Part shown: one piece after another, positions 43,836 through 54,539 of the stretch
Layout: the number at the start of each line of letters is the position of its first letter
Numbering within the stretch: position 1 is the first letter of the stretch
From: Neoechinorhynchus agilis
Lineage: Eukaryota > Acanthocephala
NCBI GenBank assembly: GCA_051530055.1
Contig: CM121341.1
Coordinates: forward strand, 18,724,001 to 18,788,000
Direction: 5' to 3'
DNA length: 64,000 nt
The notes under the pieces: generated by a model
What the model saw: the letters and a program-made list of their open reading frames with translations, nothing else
Told to the model about the DNA's origin: nothing
Database searches by the model: none
Position numbers and translations under genes: made by a program

Positions 43836-43979
43836 TATGAAGAAACCTAGGACATTGCAAATGCTTGAACGCACAAGTACAGCGAGGTATTTAACACGCT
43901 TGCAAACTTCGCAGGTCAATTCATTTGATGCGTTGACATTGGGCGCAAATGATAAAGTCGCCACTAGCGGATAAATCAT
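43830..43979 (-). CDS. Possible first exon of a saposin-like secreted protein
   Basis: Starting at 43979 the minus strand reads MIYPLVATLSFAPNVNA, signal-peptide-like, then NELTCEVCKRV, the CxxC opening of saposin-B or related Cys-rich domains. It then runs into the 28S-derived block, so any gene is cut off here unless a splice site follows CKRV. Evidence is slight. Confidence 0.25.
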   Translation of the reverse strand: MIYPLVATLSFAPNVNASNELTCEVCKRVKYLAVLVRSSICNVLGFFID

Positions 43980-44079
43980 TGAGAAAACGTAATTTACACA
44001 TAGAAAAAGTTCGCTCGTTTTCTGATTTGTACTAAATTTACTCCGCCAAGCGTGCATTTGTATTGTTGCTCCCATGTAC

Positions 44080-44790
44080 GCCTCCGAATCGAAGGCGCTC
44101 AGTCGTAATCCGCATGTACCTGATGTCCAAACCTTTTATAATCTTCAATGTAATGCAATTAAATCACAGGCATCTAGCAAATGAATAATAATGATTGAAA
44201 ATGTAAAAAATCCATGAGCACTCGTAATCGAAAGTAACGACCGTTGTTAGGCAAAAACCCAACGTAGCTTGGAAGAGTGTGGAAAAACGTTTGCCGGAAT
44301 CCCCTTAATGTGGTTTTGTTAACATCGACGATCAGTGACAACATAGAAGATCTCGAGATCAACTTACGCCTACGAGACGGAAAAGTATATTTTATCGAAA
44401 AATGTACCCTCATTGCTTATTAAAAAAGCAGAATCTATCTCTGCTCTAAATCTTCTTCACCGTCGTTACAAATGAGACAATTCAGTTTTCCACACGCTAC
44501 GATGTTGCTCTTACTTTCATTAATCGTGTCGAGAGATTGCAACTAATTTGTGGCCAAATCATTTGCAAGTGGAACTATAGTGCGCGATAAAGTACGAGAT
44601 TAATTGATCAAACGATCTTTCCCAAAAATAAAGAATGCGGTTTCAGTGTTTATGGATTCAGGTAAATCTAAGGACATTGTAGAAATCAAATTGCTACATT
44701 ACACTCAAAGTTTAGGCGTTTATTATCTTGCATCATTCGTTGCTTTTTTACGGTTTTATGCATGATGCATGTTATTTTGAAAGTCAATTT
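44080..44790. other. No gene recognised
   Basis: AT-rich region downstream of the REEP gene; one 79-codon minus-strand frame (44174-44413) without recognisable features. Confidence 0.35.
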
Positions 44791-44797
44791 AAGCATT

Positions 44798-45814
44798 TTA
44801 GTTATTGCTATTTTGAGTTAAATCACAATCCGATTGGTCTTTATTATCTTTAGAGATGCCGTAATTTGAACACTTCTCGTACCTTTCGGATGTTCGGTGA
44901 TCCCGAGATTTTATACTTGATAGAGCTGGATAGAAACTGCGCTTGAAAAAATTAATTGATCGGTATCCACGTCGAACCTTAAATTTTCCTTCAGCGAGTC
45001 TTCGCAAGGAGCCGCCAGGTGGCCGACGAATCGATTTGCGACTGTCGGGCACTTCCCAATCACCGTAATATTGAAAGCCAGCTCGATCTTCGTCCTCTTC
45101 GTAAGCATCACTTTCGTAATCGTGCTCATAATAAGATCTAGTCGGTCGTTGCCGTGCCAAATGTACGTGCGGATCGATATCTCTTCCTTCAATTAGACTT
45201 TTCCTACGAGATTCAATATCTGTGCTTTTAGAATGTCGTAGGAGTTTAGTCCCAAGGACAGCAGTGTTGAGAAACAGTTCACTTGCGTATTTAATACCCA
45301 TGTCTCTGTACTGTGATATTGCGACAATGCTACTTTTCTTTGTTTGATTTATGAGATCGTCAATGTCCTTTTCATGCTCCGTTAATTTAGGTTGTATAAT
45401 TCGACGATACAGCACATTGTTTCCAGAAGTCGATAGCAAGATCAAGATTAGAAAAATCTTCCCGGTATAATATAAAGGTAGCCATGAAAATAAAACGTCA
45501 AGTACATTCATCAATTTGGATGGGGAAAAGAGGTTTTTCGTAATTCTTTTAAATTACGCAGCCCAAGTAAAAGAGAGGGTATATAAAATATGAAATAAAA
45601 GAGATCATTTTTGCCGAAACAAATGAGCCATAAAATCCAAATCGATTACGATTACATTTTCGACAGCAATGAAAAACGACAAAACGATCCAGTATTCGAG
45701 CCACAGAGCAACACGTTTACGGTCATTTAATTTTAGGGCCTTGTACGATTTGAGTGCTGGATACCCAATGCTTGCGAAGATCATAAATGTCCGGTAAATC
45801 AAAGTAGATGCCAT
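44798..45814 (-). CDS. REEP/DP1/Yop1-family ER-shaping protein
   Basis: These proteins insert hairpins into the endoplasmic reticulum membrane, curving tubules and, in the REEP1-4 branch, binding microtubules. Exon 1 (about 45656-45814) encodes MASTLIYRTFMIF, GYPALKSYKAL and LWLEYWIVLSFF, the conserved hydrophobic N-terminus. Exon 2 (44798 to about 45514) continues with FSWLPLYYTGKIFLILILL, then LYRRIIQPKLTEHEKDID, the diagnostic TB2/DP1/HVA22 core, and a long charged C-terminal tail with Arg/Ser and acidic stretches (YESDAYEEDEDRAG). Conserved core plus long tail fits REEP1-4 rather than REEP5-6. The intron is short; I could not fix its acceptor (45515-45600). Start at 45814 chosen because it sits just before the conserved hydrophobic block. 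Confidence 0.8.
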
Positions 45815-45859
45815 TACGAGTAGTTGGCGAATTTTCTGCGTCTTTTTAATCCACACACT

Positions 45860-46270
45860 AAACAGGCTGAATTTTTATAAGATCGCTATAGATGGGTACT
45901 CAGCAAGAAAAGTGCATGGCGGCTGATACAAAGAGATAGTTACAAAGGAACGACATCTACGCGTTGGAACACGAAACGTCTCTATGGTTTCAGTCTAAGA
46001 GTATTTTGGTTCTCGTGAACTTGAGTCAATATACTCATGCTTTTTTCTACAAATAACCGGGAAGCTCTCGCCGTTAATCTTGCTTACAAGTACAGCACTT
46101 TTAATACAGAGATACTTTTCGAAACATCCGCAGTTCTATCCTTATACCTAATCCACTTTTCCTGAAAGGATTAAAATGTTTAATGCCAATGAACGTACTA
46201 ATTTAGACGGATTGCGCTAAATATTATATCTAAGGACTCCAAGTTGATGGTTTTTACTAAACCGTAAATT
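45860..46270. other. No gene recognised
   Basis: Upstream of the REEP gene; likely includes its promoter. Nothing else supported. Confidence 0.35.
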
Positions 46271-46275
46271 CTATT

Positions 46276-46575
46276 CACTCAAACTTTTTACATTAAAGTT
46301 TCTCGTATTTTCTTAAATTTTTAAATTTCTTATTAAAATTATAGTAAACACTATACAACGCTTATTAACCTAAACTTTTTGTGTTAAATTTTCTCACCTT
46401 TTAAATTTTTAAATTTTATTAAAATTATTGTAAACACCACGGAACGTTTATTCACTTAAGCTTTTTATATTAAAGTTTCTCGTATTTTCCTAAATTTTTA
46501 AATTTGCTATTAAAATTTAAGTAAACAGTATGCAACGATTATTCACTTAAGCTTTTTACATTGAAGTTTCTCGCC
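46276..46575. repeat. About 90-bp minisatellite, just over three copies
   Basis: Units begin at about 46276, 46368, 46454 and 46544 with CACT(C/T)AA(A/G)CTTTTTA and share TTAAAGTTTCTCG, TAAATTTTTAAATTT and GTAAACA. Spacings are 92, 86 and 90 bases. Units are roughly 80-85 percent alike. The last is cut off by the neighbouring LINE fragment. Confidence 0.8.
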
Positions 46576-47155
46576 GCGGGCCAAGAGTTCAATAAAATAG
46601 TGGAGGCATTTAAGAAGGTAAATCTTAAAGGTATTGCGTCTGAGGGAAAGTGTAGTGTGTGAGTCTTATTTCAGATTTGATTGAGATTGGAGACCCAGAA
46701 TTCTGAGGGAAGTAGCTCACTCGTCAAATGTCGTATGGAAGATAGGGTTATGATATGAGGTTGCGATAGAGTGAGGGGTCATCTCGAAGCATTGTAAAAG
46801 TTCAGGTAGAATTTGTGAATGATGCAGAAATCTTTGATGTGGATGATTTCGCTAGATGTTAACGAGAGGGAGAGGTGAAAGGGTGATCGTGTGATGAGAA
46901 CAGATCGTCGACATATAATAAAAGTTTAGATTGAGACGACAGAGGTTTGAGCTCGTTTAAGAAAATATTAAAAAGAAGTGGTTACAGAACGGTGCCTTAA
47001 GGTATGTTTTTGTAAGGGATTGGATGATCGAGGAAACAGCCCGGCAATGAAAGTACTGCTGACGATTGTGAAGATAAGCATCCAGCCAGTTGATCTTCAA
47101 CGCGTTTAGACCTAAATCGGAACAGGCCTGGAGGAATAGTGAATGGTCGATGGAG
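46575..47155 (-). mobile_element. CR1-like LINE reverse transcriptase fragment
   Basis: The minus strand reads, with frame changes, IDHSLFLQACSDLGLNALKINW then RQQYFHC, corresponding to VDHSLVLQSCASFGLP and NREQYIQC of the LINE at 62.0-62.2 kb, followed by remnants of the later palm. Same family, older or more diverged. Confidence 0.65.
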
Positions 47156-47325
47156 TTGATTTCTGTTCGTCACAACCAAAGGGGACGTAATACCGCTGAA
47201 AGGAGCAAACTCACCGATGAGTCCCGCCTCCTGGAGGTATCTGAGAATCCGGAGAGATGTACAAACTCCTTACCATATGCATCAGAGTCTAAGTGATTCA
47301 ATCACTTCTCTGATGTAAGATATCG
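47156..47325 (+). mobile_element. SINE copy abutting the LINE fragment
   Basis: GTCACAACCAAAGGGGACG, TACCGCTGAA, GATGAGTCCCGCCTCCTGGAGG and ATCACTTCTCTGATGTAAG follow the body and 3' part of the SINE at 11.5 kb; the tRNA-like head is lost at the junction with the LINE. Confidence 0.6.
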
Positions 47326-47509
47326 GTGTGGCTTCATGCTAAGAAGGAAAACTATAAAAGTCGAGGAAGGGATGCCCTAAATCTGATAGTTTTTGTTAAG
47401 AGGTGGAAAAAGGCGAGTTTGAAGCATTTTTCGATAATTTTTGAAAACGCGGGCAGAATAAATATTGGACGCGATGATTCGGTGGAAATCGGATGTCCGT
47501 TTTTCAATC

Positions 47510-47740
47510 AGTCAATTAGAAACATTTTTTTTATAAAACTCGCTGATTTATCTAAGAAGATAAAAGGCTCCCTGCTAAAGTCTTTTGTCCTTGAAATTTA
47601 TTTGTGCAGTCTACAATAGCAATATCGTCTCCGTCGTGCAAACGAATCGTCGTGTCAAAAGAGGTTTCCACTAGCAGAGGATGAGAAGAATAAAAGGGAC
47701 GGTCTTCAGTAGCGTAACCAGTTTCCTTTCATTTACTTTC
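47510..47740 (-). repeat. Second copy of the unidentified exon at 41.9 kb
   Basis: The minus strand 47620-47740 reads YATEDRPFYSS, LLVETSFDTTIR and HDGDDIAIVDC, then diverges to NKFQGQKT and a stop, whereas the 41.9-kb copy continues with SELYKKG. The shared DNA spans about 120 bases plus a short stretch near 47510-47560. Confidence 0.6.
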
Positions 47741-48645
47741 AAACAGTAAGTTTTGTTCTTAATCAAAAGCCCGTTGAAGACTTACCGCTTTAATGGTTCC
47801 GAGGGCGCTTTATTAATAAACGAAAAAACCCGTTGAGGTGAAGTCTCCATTGAAAACGACGATTAGTGGATCTTTCTATGTCAAAGTTTGTCCATTAAAG
47901 GTCCGTTTAAGGATTTGGCAATCCGTGTGGATATTAGAATTTTTTGATTGCGATGAAAATTTTTTTATCGCCACAATTTTGGTAACTTCATCGTACCAAT
48001 TTCTAATATGACTTGTGTCTTCGAATGTACAATTGATCGATCTTTCAATATGCGCAATTTCGAAATCATCGGCAGAAAATCCTTCGGGATAATCAAATTA
48101 GAATTCTGGTCTGATTACGGATAACTGATCCACTAATTTCGAGATGTTCGGTCCCACTTTGTAATCAGCTCAGTTCTTGTCAAGATGTTCGTTTATTTGT
48201 TCCATGTCTAACAAATCAATTTCGTTGAGTTTGATTCTTAACTGTTGGAAGGTTTTACTGCTAATTAAATCGCCAAACCCATTGTCTTAAAATTGCGTAA
48301 CATCAGTTCAAAAACACATGCAAATAATCCATCACAAAATGAGGGTTAATAACAGCGATGATTTGCTAGTCATAATAAAATCGAAATTTAAAAGTCGAAC
48401 TCTAATATTACCGTGAAATAGCCCGTTTGTCCATTTCTAAGAACATATACGATAGACAACTCGAAAGCAGGCTTAGAAGGAGCATCAGGATTCCATTAGC
48501 GCAGATCAGAGGTTATATGGAAGGTTCTAAACACAGAAGGATAGTTACATTAAATCTCTTTTTTGAGATAATTTAAAATTACAAAACACGGCTGAAGAAA
48601 ACTATTAAAACGCTAAAAAGTTTTTTCGGATATAATTCTCAACTG
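47741..48645. other. No gene recognised
   Basis: AT-rich sequence ahead of the Gypsy fossil. A leading terminal repeat of that element might lie here but I cannot show it. Confidence 0.3.
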
Positions 48646-48649
48646 TAGA

Positions 48650-51620
48650 TGTGGGGGAAATTTAAGCCGGAGCTTATGGCTAGATATGGGTTCAACTAAA
48701 CGTCAAAGCGGGACGATCAATCGCATGCGGAGTGGGTCACTTAGCTCAGAGGAGCAGAGCGGGGGGGGTGCAAGTACTTTTCCGAGAAGATAGTCAATGA
48801 GAGAGCTGCAGTGGATTATCAGATAAAAGACCTGGTCATATTGAACACTTCGAATGTTGGACTGAGAACTGCCGCTTTGTAGACGCAGAAAATTGACCCG
48901 GAGAAATTGCTCTGAATCACGAGCATGATGGAAGCAAGGTGAGCATGCTCTCGGCGAATAAAAGTGACCATGTTGCGTAGGAAGTGGATAAGTAAAATGA
49001 GAAAGGATTCAGACTAGGATTCAAGTTTCGACGATATGGACGAAATGAAGCTGATGGTCCGAAGTGCCGAAGATTAGGGTATAATCATGTGGATAGAAAT
49101 TGTCTTTCTGCAGGTGTGGAATGTTAAAAAGTCAACCTTGTGGGACATTTTGCTCGGAAGTGCGAAAACAAGCAGGTTTCGGCGGTAGAAACGGACAATG
49201 ATGATGTGCGATTCGAGGTCGATATGGTCCATTCTGATAAAAATGGGAAGCAAGCGAAAATCTGTGATTTATTGAACAGTATCAAGGTGAACATGCAATT
49301 CGACACAGGCGGCGAGGTCAATTTGATCAACCACGCAGTTTGGAAAACGATTGAAAAATCTACTCTTAGAGGAGGTAGGCGATTGATTTCATTTGGAGTA
49401 GGTGAAGTTGACAGCCTGGGAATATGTGAGATAACGGTTGAATTAACTGACAAACGAAGAAAGCTGAGTGCTCATGTTATGTATAAAGGTGGCAAATGTT
49501 TGTTCTGACTTTCATGGTGCAAAGAATTCGGAATGAGATTGCCGGAAAAAGTATACATCAAGCAAGTGAATGCGGTCGGTTCTGAAGTCTCAATATATCA
49601 AATGAAGCAGAAATATCCGCAATTGTTTGAAAGGAATAATTCGACAGTAAAAGGCATCGAAGTGGACTTGAAACTGAGAAAAGATGCGATACCAGTCAGA
49701 TTTCAAACTAAGCGTATTCCGCTAGCACTATAGGAACCGCTTAAAATAATAATCGAACGATTGAACACAGCCGGAGTTGTGGAAATATGACAGTATGCCT
49801 GAATGGATTTGTTCCATTGTGGTTGTGAAAAAGAAAAATGGACAAGTCAGGATATGTGGAGATTTCCGAGTCACGATCAACAAAAATTTCCAAGAAGTTT
49901 ATTAAATACCGGCATTCGACGAAATCTCGACTAAAATAGCAGACGGAAAGTGTTTATCAACGTTAGATTTGTCACAAACGTACCATCAGTTGGAAATCGA
50001 GCCCGGAGCAAGACACTTACTCACAGTAGCAACTCAGTGTGGATTATATCGGTCTACGAGAATGCCATTCGGAATGGAGAAAACTCCGAAACTGTTCCAG
50101 AGATTCATTGACGGAGTGATCGAAGATGGCCAAGATGTTGCGGCATACATTGACGGTATAATCATTACAGGAATGGATGATCAGGAGCATGTAAAGAATT
50201 TATATTGCATAATGCAACGATTGCAGGCAGTTGGCATGCGAATCAAAGCAGAGAAATGTAAGATCTTGCAAACTACCGTTGAATATTTGGAGCATTGTAT
50301 CCAAGAATGAAAAATTCAACCGACAATCGAAAAAGTTAAAGATTTGCTGAACGCTTCGCCTAAACGAAATGTGAAAGATATGAAAAGTTTTCTTGGAATG
50401 ATTAATTGCAAGAGAGGTACATCCTACACTTGCACTCAATATGTGCGCCGCTTCACACCTTGACGCGTAAAGGTATAAGATATCGATGAGATGCTAAGAA
50501 GCAGAAGTTTTAGTTTGCGAAAACGGTGCTGTCGAGAGCGGCGAATCTTGTTCTATTCTCAAAGACAAGCCATCGGTAGCTGTGATGCTTGTGATACAGG
50601 ACTGGATGCTGTTTTGATGTAAGAAGACGAGAGAGGGTCTAGATGGCCTGTTTGTTATGCTTCAAAGGTATTGAGCAAAGCTGAAAATTATGCGAGAATA
50701 GATGAAGAGGCACCTACGGTAATTTTCCCACTAAGAAGGTTTCACATGTACCTATTCGGTATACGATTCCGATTAGAAACTAATCACAAGCCGCTCGAAT
50801 ACATATTTGGCAACAAAGGAGAATTGTTTAAGACGACAAATCAAAGGCTGGTAACGTGGCTACCATCTTGAGCCAGTATGATTATACGATCTAGGCGATC
50901 AGAGGCGCAAACAATGTGATTACTGATTGTTTATCGAGATTGGCGGGAAAGAGTAGCGAAATGGTAGTTGTGAACTATCCTGAGATAAAAACGATAAGAG
51001 AAAGTAAGATCGATAGAATCGAGTTATTGGAAGCAGTAAACTGAGAAGAAACGAACAAAGATCAACAGCTGAAGCGGATGTGACGATATATTCCATATGG
51101 TTGGTCGAAAGTAGTAAAATCTGAAAATGCGATCATGTTTAGGAAACGAAAGGAGCTCAGTGACTCCGAAGGTATCCTAATGCTGCTAGATCGAAGTCAT
51201 GCCTGCGAAGTTAAAAAAAGAGCGTCTTAGGTGGACATCATGAAGGTCGTTCAAGGCGCATTGGCAAGGCATTATGTGTATTTGCCAAGCATTGATGTTG
51301 ATGTTAGAAGAAAAGTAAGTCTGTTTGAAGTATGTCAGCGATTTCGACAAAATAATCAGGAATTATTGCTGCTCATGTCGGATTGGCCCAGTGAACCTTG
51401 GCATAGGTTATATATATATCTATCTGGACCATTCCGAGAAAGCAATTTTCTAGTGTGTGTATATGCGTGCACAAAGTGACCAGAGGTCTGGCGAATGGGA
51501 AAAGAGACGACGACTAGGAACGTTATAGAAAAACTCGAGGAGGGTTTTGCAAGCTTGCTTGTTAAGCAGTTCTGGGCGATGCTTAACACCGATCCGAGTC
51601 GGAAAGTTCAACGCTCAAGA
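48650..51620 (+). mobile_element. Gypsy-type LTR retrotransposon fossil, older copy
   Basis: Plus strand in order: a CCHC-like zinc knuckle remnant (about 49070-49160), an aspartic protease block (FDTGGEV, 49300), reverse transcriptase (QTYHQLEIE, then MPFGMEKTP and an AYIDGIIITG block, 49969-50310), RNase H (ETNHKPLEYIFG, 50671-50871), and integrase zinc and core parts (51231-51479). The domain order and motifs are those of the Ty3/Gypsy superfamily. It is much more broken than the copy at 22.5-25.4 kb, with breaks throughout, so it is probably older. No clear LTRs seen. Confidence 0.8.
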
Positions 51621-51639
51621 TACCGGTAATTATGCGACG

Positions 51640-52510
51640 GATCTCTTTTTCGACAGTCGAGCAGCACTATAAGACACTTTATTCTTTAGATGAGCATCGC
51701 CGTCTTTCAGGCACTTAGTTCGAGGACTCTTGGATCCTACAATAGACAGAAGGATGTAGGAGAAATTTGCAACCTTAAGCGTAGAGCCTAACGACGTTGT
51801 AGATTGCACTGGCGGAACGCTCAACGATGATTTAATGAACCTCAGAAGGAGCATAATTATACCCTCTTGTGTATCCGCCTGATTCTTTAATGGCTTGACG
51901 AAACCTAAATGCAAGTGCAAGGTAAGTCTCAAGTTGTATAACAATATAGTTTTTGTGTAGGACAAACGGAGCAACGGTTTGCCATGTATTTTTCTTACGT
52001 TTAACTAAGGAATGGTGGGAATTCATTAAAAGTCCCTTGTTTGTGAAGCCAATGTTCAAAAGTGTAACTATAAAATAGATAACAAATGAGGTCCATGACT
52101 TTGGAATCGTATCGAAATCACCAACCGAAGAGCAGCAATCATCTTAAAAAACATTTGACAACGAGAACTCCCTAGGCTAAATGAAACCGAATGCAGTCAC
52201 GGTTTAACGGAGGAGAGAATACTTGAGAGCGATGCGGAATTGTTTCAAAAAAGGGTAACATGTTGTTTTCATCAACATTAAATCACATTTCAGTGACTCT
52301 TTAACGACTATTTTGGACTCTACGGACCGAACTTATGTCAGATCTTTTAAATCAAGACGTAGATCCTATATACAATTTATAGTTCGTGAATGAAACACTA
52401 AAACAAGACCCAAAGAGACTAATTGACCTATATGATCAATTCTATGGTTTATTTTTAAAACGCAACGTTCAAGCTTACGTTCGCTTAAGGTTCTCACATA
52501 AATCGTCATT
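51640..52510. other. No gene recognised
   Basis: Contains a 114-codon minus-strand frame (51630-51974) without recognisable motifs; it may be repeat-derived. The PIGB 3' end follows. Confidence 0.35.
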
Positions 52511-52515
52511 GACTA

Positions 52516-54442
52516 TCAATATTCGGTGTTGCTAAACCAACGTACAACGACATTTGACTTTTCACTGGATGCAATCCACGACAGTCGATCATTAATCTGA
52601 AGACGACTAATTTCCAAAAGTTTTCCATTGTATAACCATCGATCAACAATTAATTGATCGTAATCGTAGTGAATCAGTGAAACGAACGGTGTTTCAAAGC
52701 ACACTTTCGACGTCGATAAATAGTCCCTTATGGAACTAACCTCATAATATGGTTTAGCGAATTCGGGTGTGCATTTGAGACTTATAATCGTTTTCGGCTC
52801 GATTGAATGTATGTGTTAGTGGATATCGATTATATGATTTGCGCCACCTTTTGCCGATATCTAGCCAACTTGTAAGTGACTATAAAGTGGAGTTGAGTAA
52901 CATGGAAGTAGAAACACAACAGTTGAATTTCTTTTTTCCGCCACTGATTGTCTAACATGATTAATAAGTCTAATAGGTGCACTTTGGAACTCGACCAAGA
53001 GGAACAAAGTCACGAAAATGTTCAGGCCGATCACTATTTTCCAAAATAACGACAATTTTTTGTGTCTAGATAATCCGTTTGCACAAAATATGAGCAAAAG
53101 AGGATACAGCTGACTGATAAATCGGATTTCTTTATGTTTGATAATTGAATAAGCGATCATAATAATTGCGCTTATCGTGAGAGTTCTATGCGAAAACACT
53201 GATGCGTGTTTCAACTCTTCCAGGATACCTCTAATCAATGAGTATGTGAAGAAATTGAATATTTGTGGAATTCCGATCACTAGGTACCAATACCATGGAA
53301 GCGTACCGAAATATGATGACAAATCCATCAGAATATTAAATTTAAAGAAATTGAATGGACTGCACGTGAGACGATTATAAAACCAACAATCGGCGCTAAG
53401 GCAGACTGCCAAAGTAGAAAATCCAATAAGTCCCAGATGAATGACTTCAGAAATGGTCATGTCCTTTAGATTAGGCGAATTGCGCGATTGCTACGAAAAT
53501 GAGTCTAGCTACTTTGATATTTTTGTGTTTTCACAAAGCATAGAAAATACGATAGACTTTTAGTTTTTAGATTTGGCAGGGATACATGTTTAAAGTTCAA
53601 CCAAGATCAATATAAGCTACTGATTTAGATAAAATTTCAAAGTACGGACATATACTGCCGATTAACCGATAATCCAAATGTTTGCAACTAGTTGGAAATT
53701 TATAAATTGTATCACTCCAAACCAATGAACAATCACGTACAAACGCAATAAATAGTAAGAGAGGTGAAATGCCAATAATAGCTGTGGGCCGTATGTAAAC
53801 AGAAATCGCTGAAATCACTGCCAATGAACTCAATACCGATTTAGTTGTTCTTTTCAAGGAAATCAGTAAACTAAAGTAGAGACAGAATATAAATAGAGAT
53901 TCCTCAATTGTGTTATAAAGAGTCCGAGATCCCAAAAAAGGTGAGAACCAGATGACGTATCTCAATGCGAGCATTACCATCGAAGATCGGGGCTTAATTA
54001 AGTAGACGTATTCGTATAACACTCGGTCCGCAATTGACGTTATTATAGATTGAACGAGCGAAGCGAATCTGTATGGTGTAATCAAAGCGAAATATTGCAA
54101 AAGTTCTCCATAGACAGGAGAGAACCAATGCATGTTTTAAATGAGTCCAAACGTAATCTGATTGGCCAATTTAAGGAGCCAATAAAAAACAAGAGTGTAG
54201 ATAGGAGAGCGTAGTGCGAACGAGCTCCACCATTCCCATGCAAGATCGGTTTCTGGATTGATTTCACGAGTAGATTGCATTAGCGACGAAATTTCGATCG
54301 ATTGAAAATATTCGTCGGGCACAAAGTATGTGTTCAAAAGAAGCCAGAACGCAATACGACACAGAATGATTATTTGGGTAATTGAAAGTATTGGCAACTT
54401 CGCCCATAGTTGATTGATCACAGAATTTACGTGGCCATCCAT
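52516..54442 (-). CDS. PIGB: GPI mannosyltransferase 3 (PIG-B)
   Basis: PIG-B adds the third mannose, from dolichol-phosphate-mannose, to the GPI-anchor core in the endoplasmic reticulum lumen; it is a multi-pass GT22-family enzyme. Proposed exons 54153-54442, 53621-54068, 53463-52870 and 52797-52516 join in frame to 537 residues plus stop; human PIG-B has 554. Visible motifs: TYFVPDEYFQSIE (the PDE acidic motif of the first lumenal loop), IADRVLY, IRPTAIIG, NFFKFNILMDLSSYFG, SHRTLT and HKEIRFISQLYPLL (the GT22 HKExRF signature), and LPCYSTPLYSHLQ. About ten hydrophobic spans are spread along it. The introns are 84, 157 and 72 bp with GT-AG ends. An in-frame stop near 54142 lies inside the first intron. 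The start at 54442 (MDGHVNS) is preferred over an upstream ATG at 54535, where LINE sequence begins. Confidence 0.9.
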
Positions 54443-54539
54443 CTGGAAATTCTTAATTTGCACGAAATAACCTGAACATTTAAAAGGGGCGAGTCCGTTC
54501 CTCCTCGTAGTGCCGCTGGAAACCTTCCGTTGCATTCCA

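Noticed and set aside
51630-51974. A 114-codon minus-strand frame next to the Gypsy fossil as a gene
   Set aside because: No motif, no signal peptide, no splice context and AT-rich composition; not enough to call it coding.
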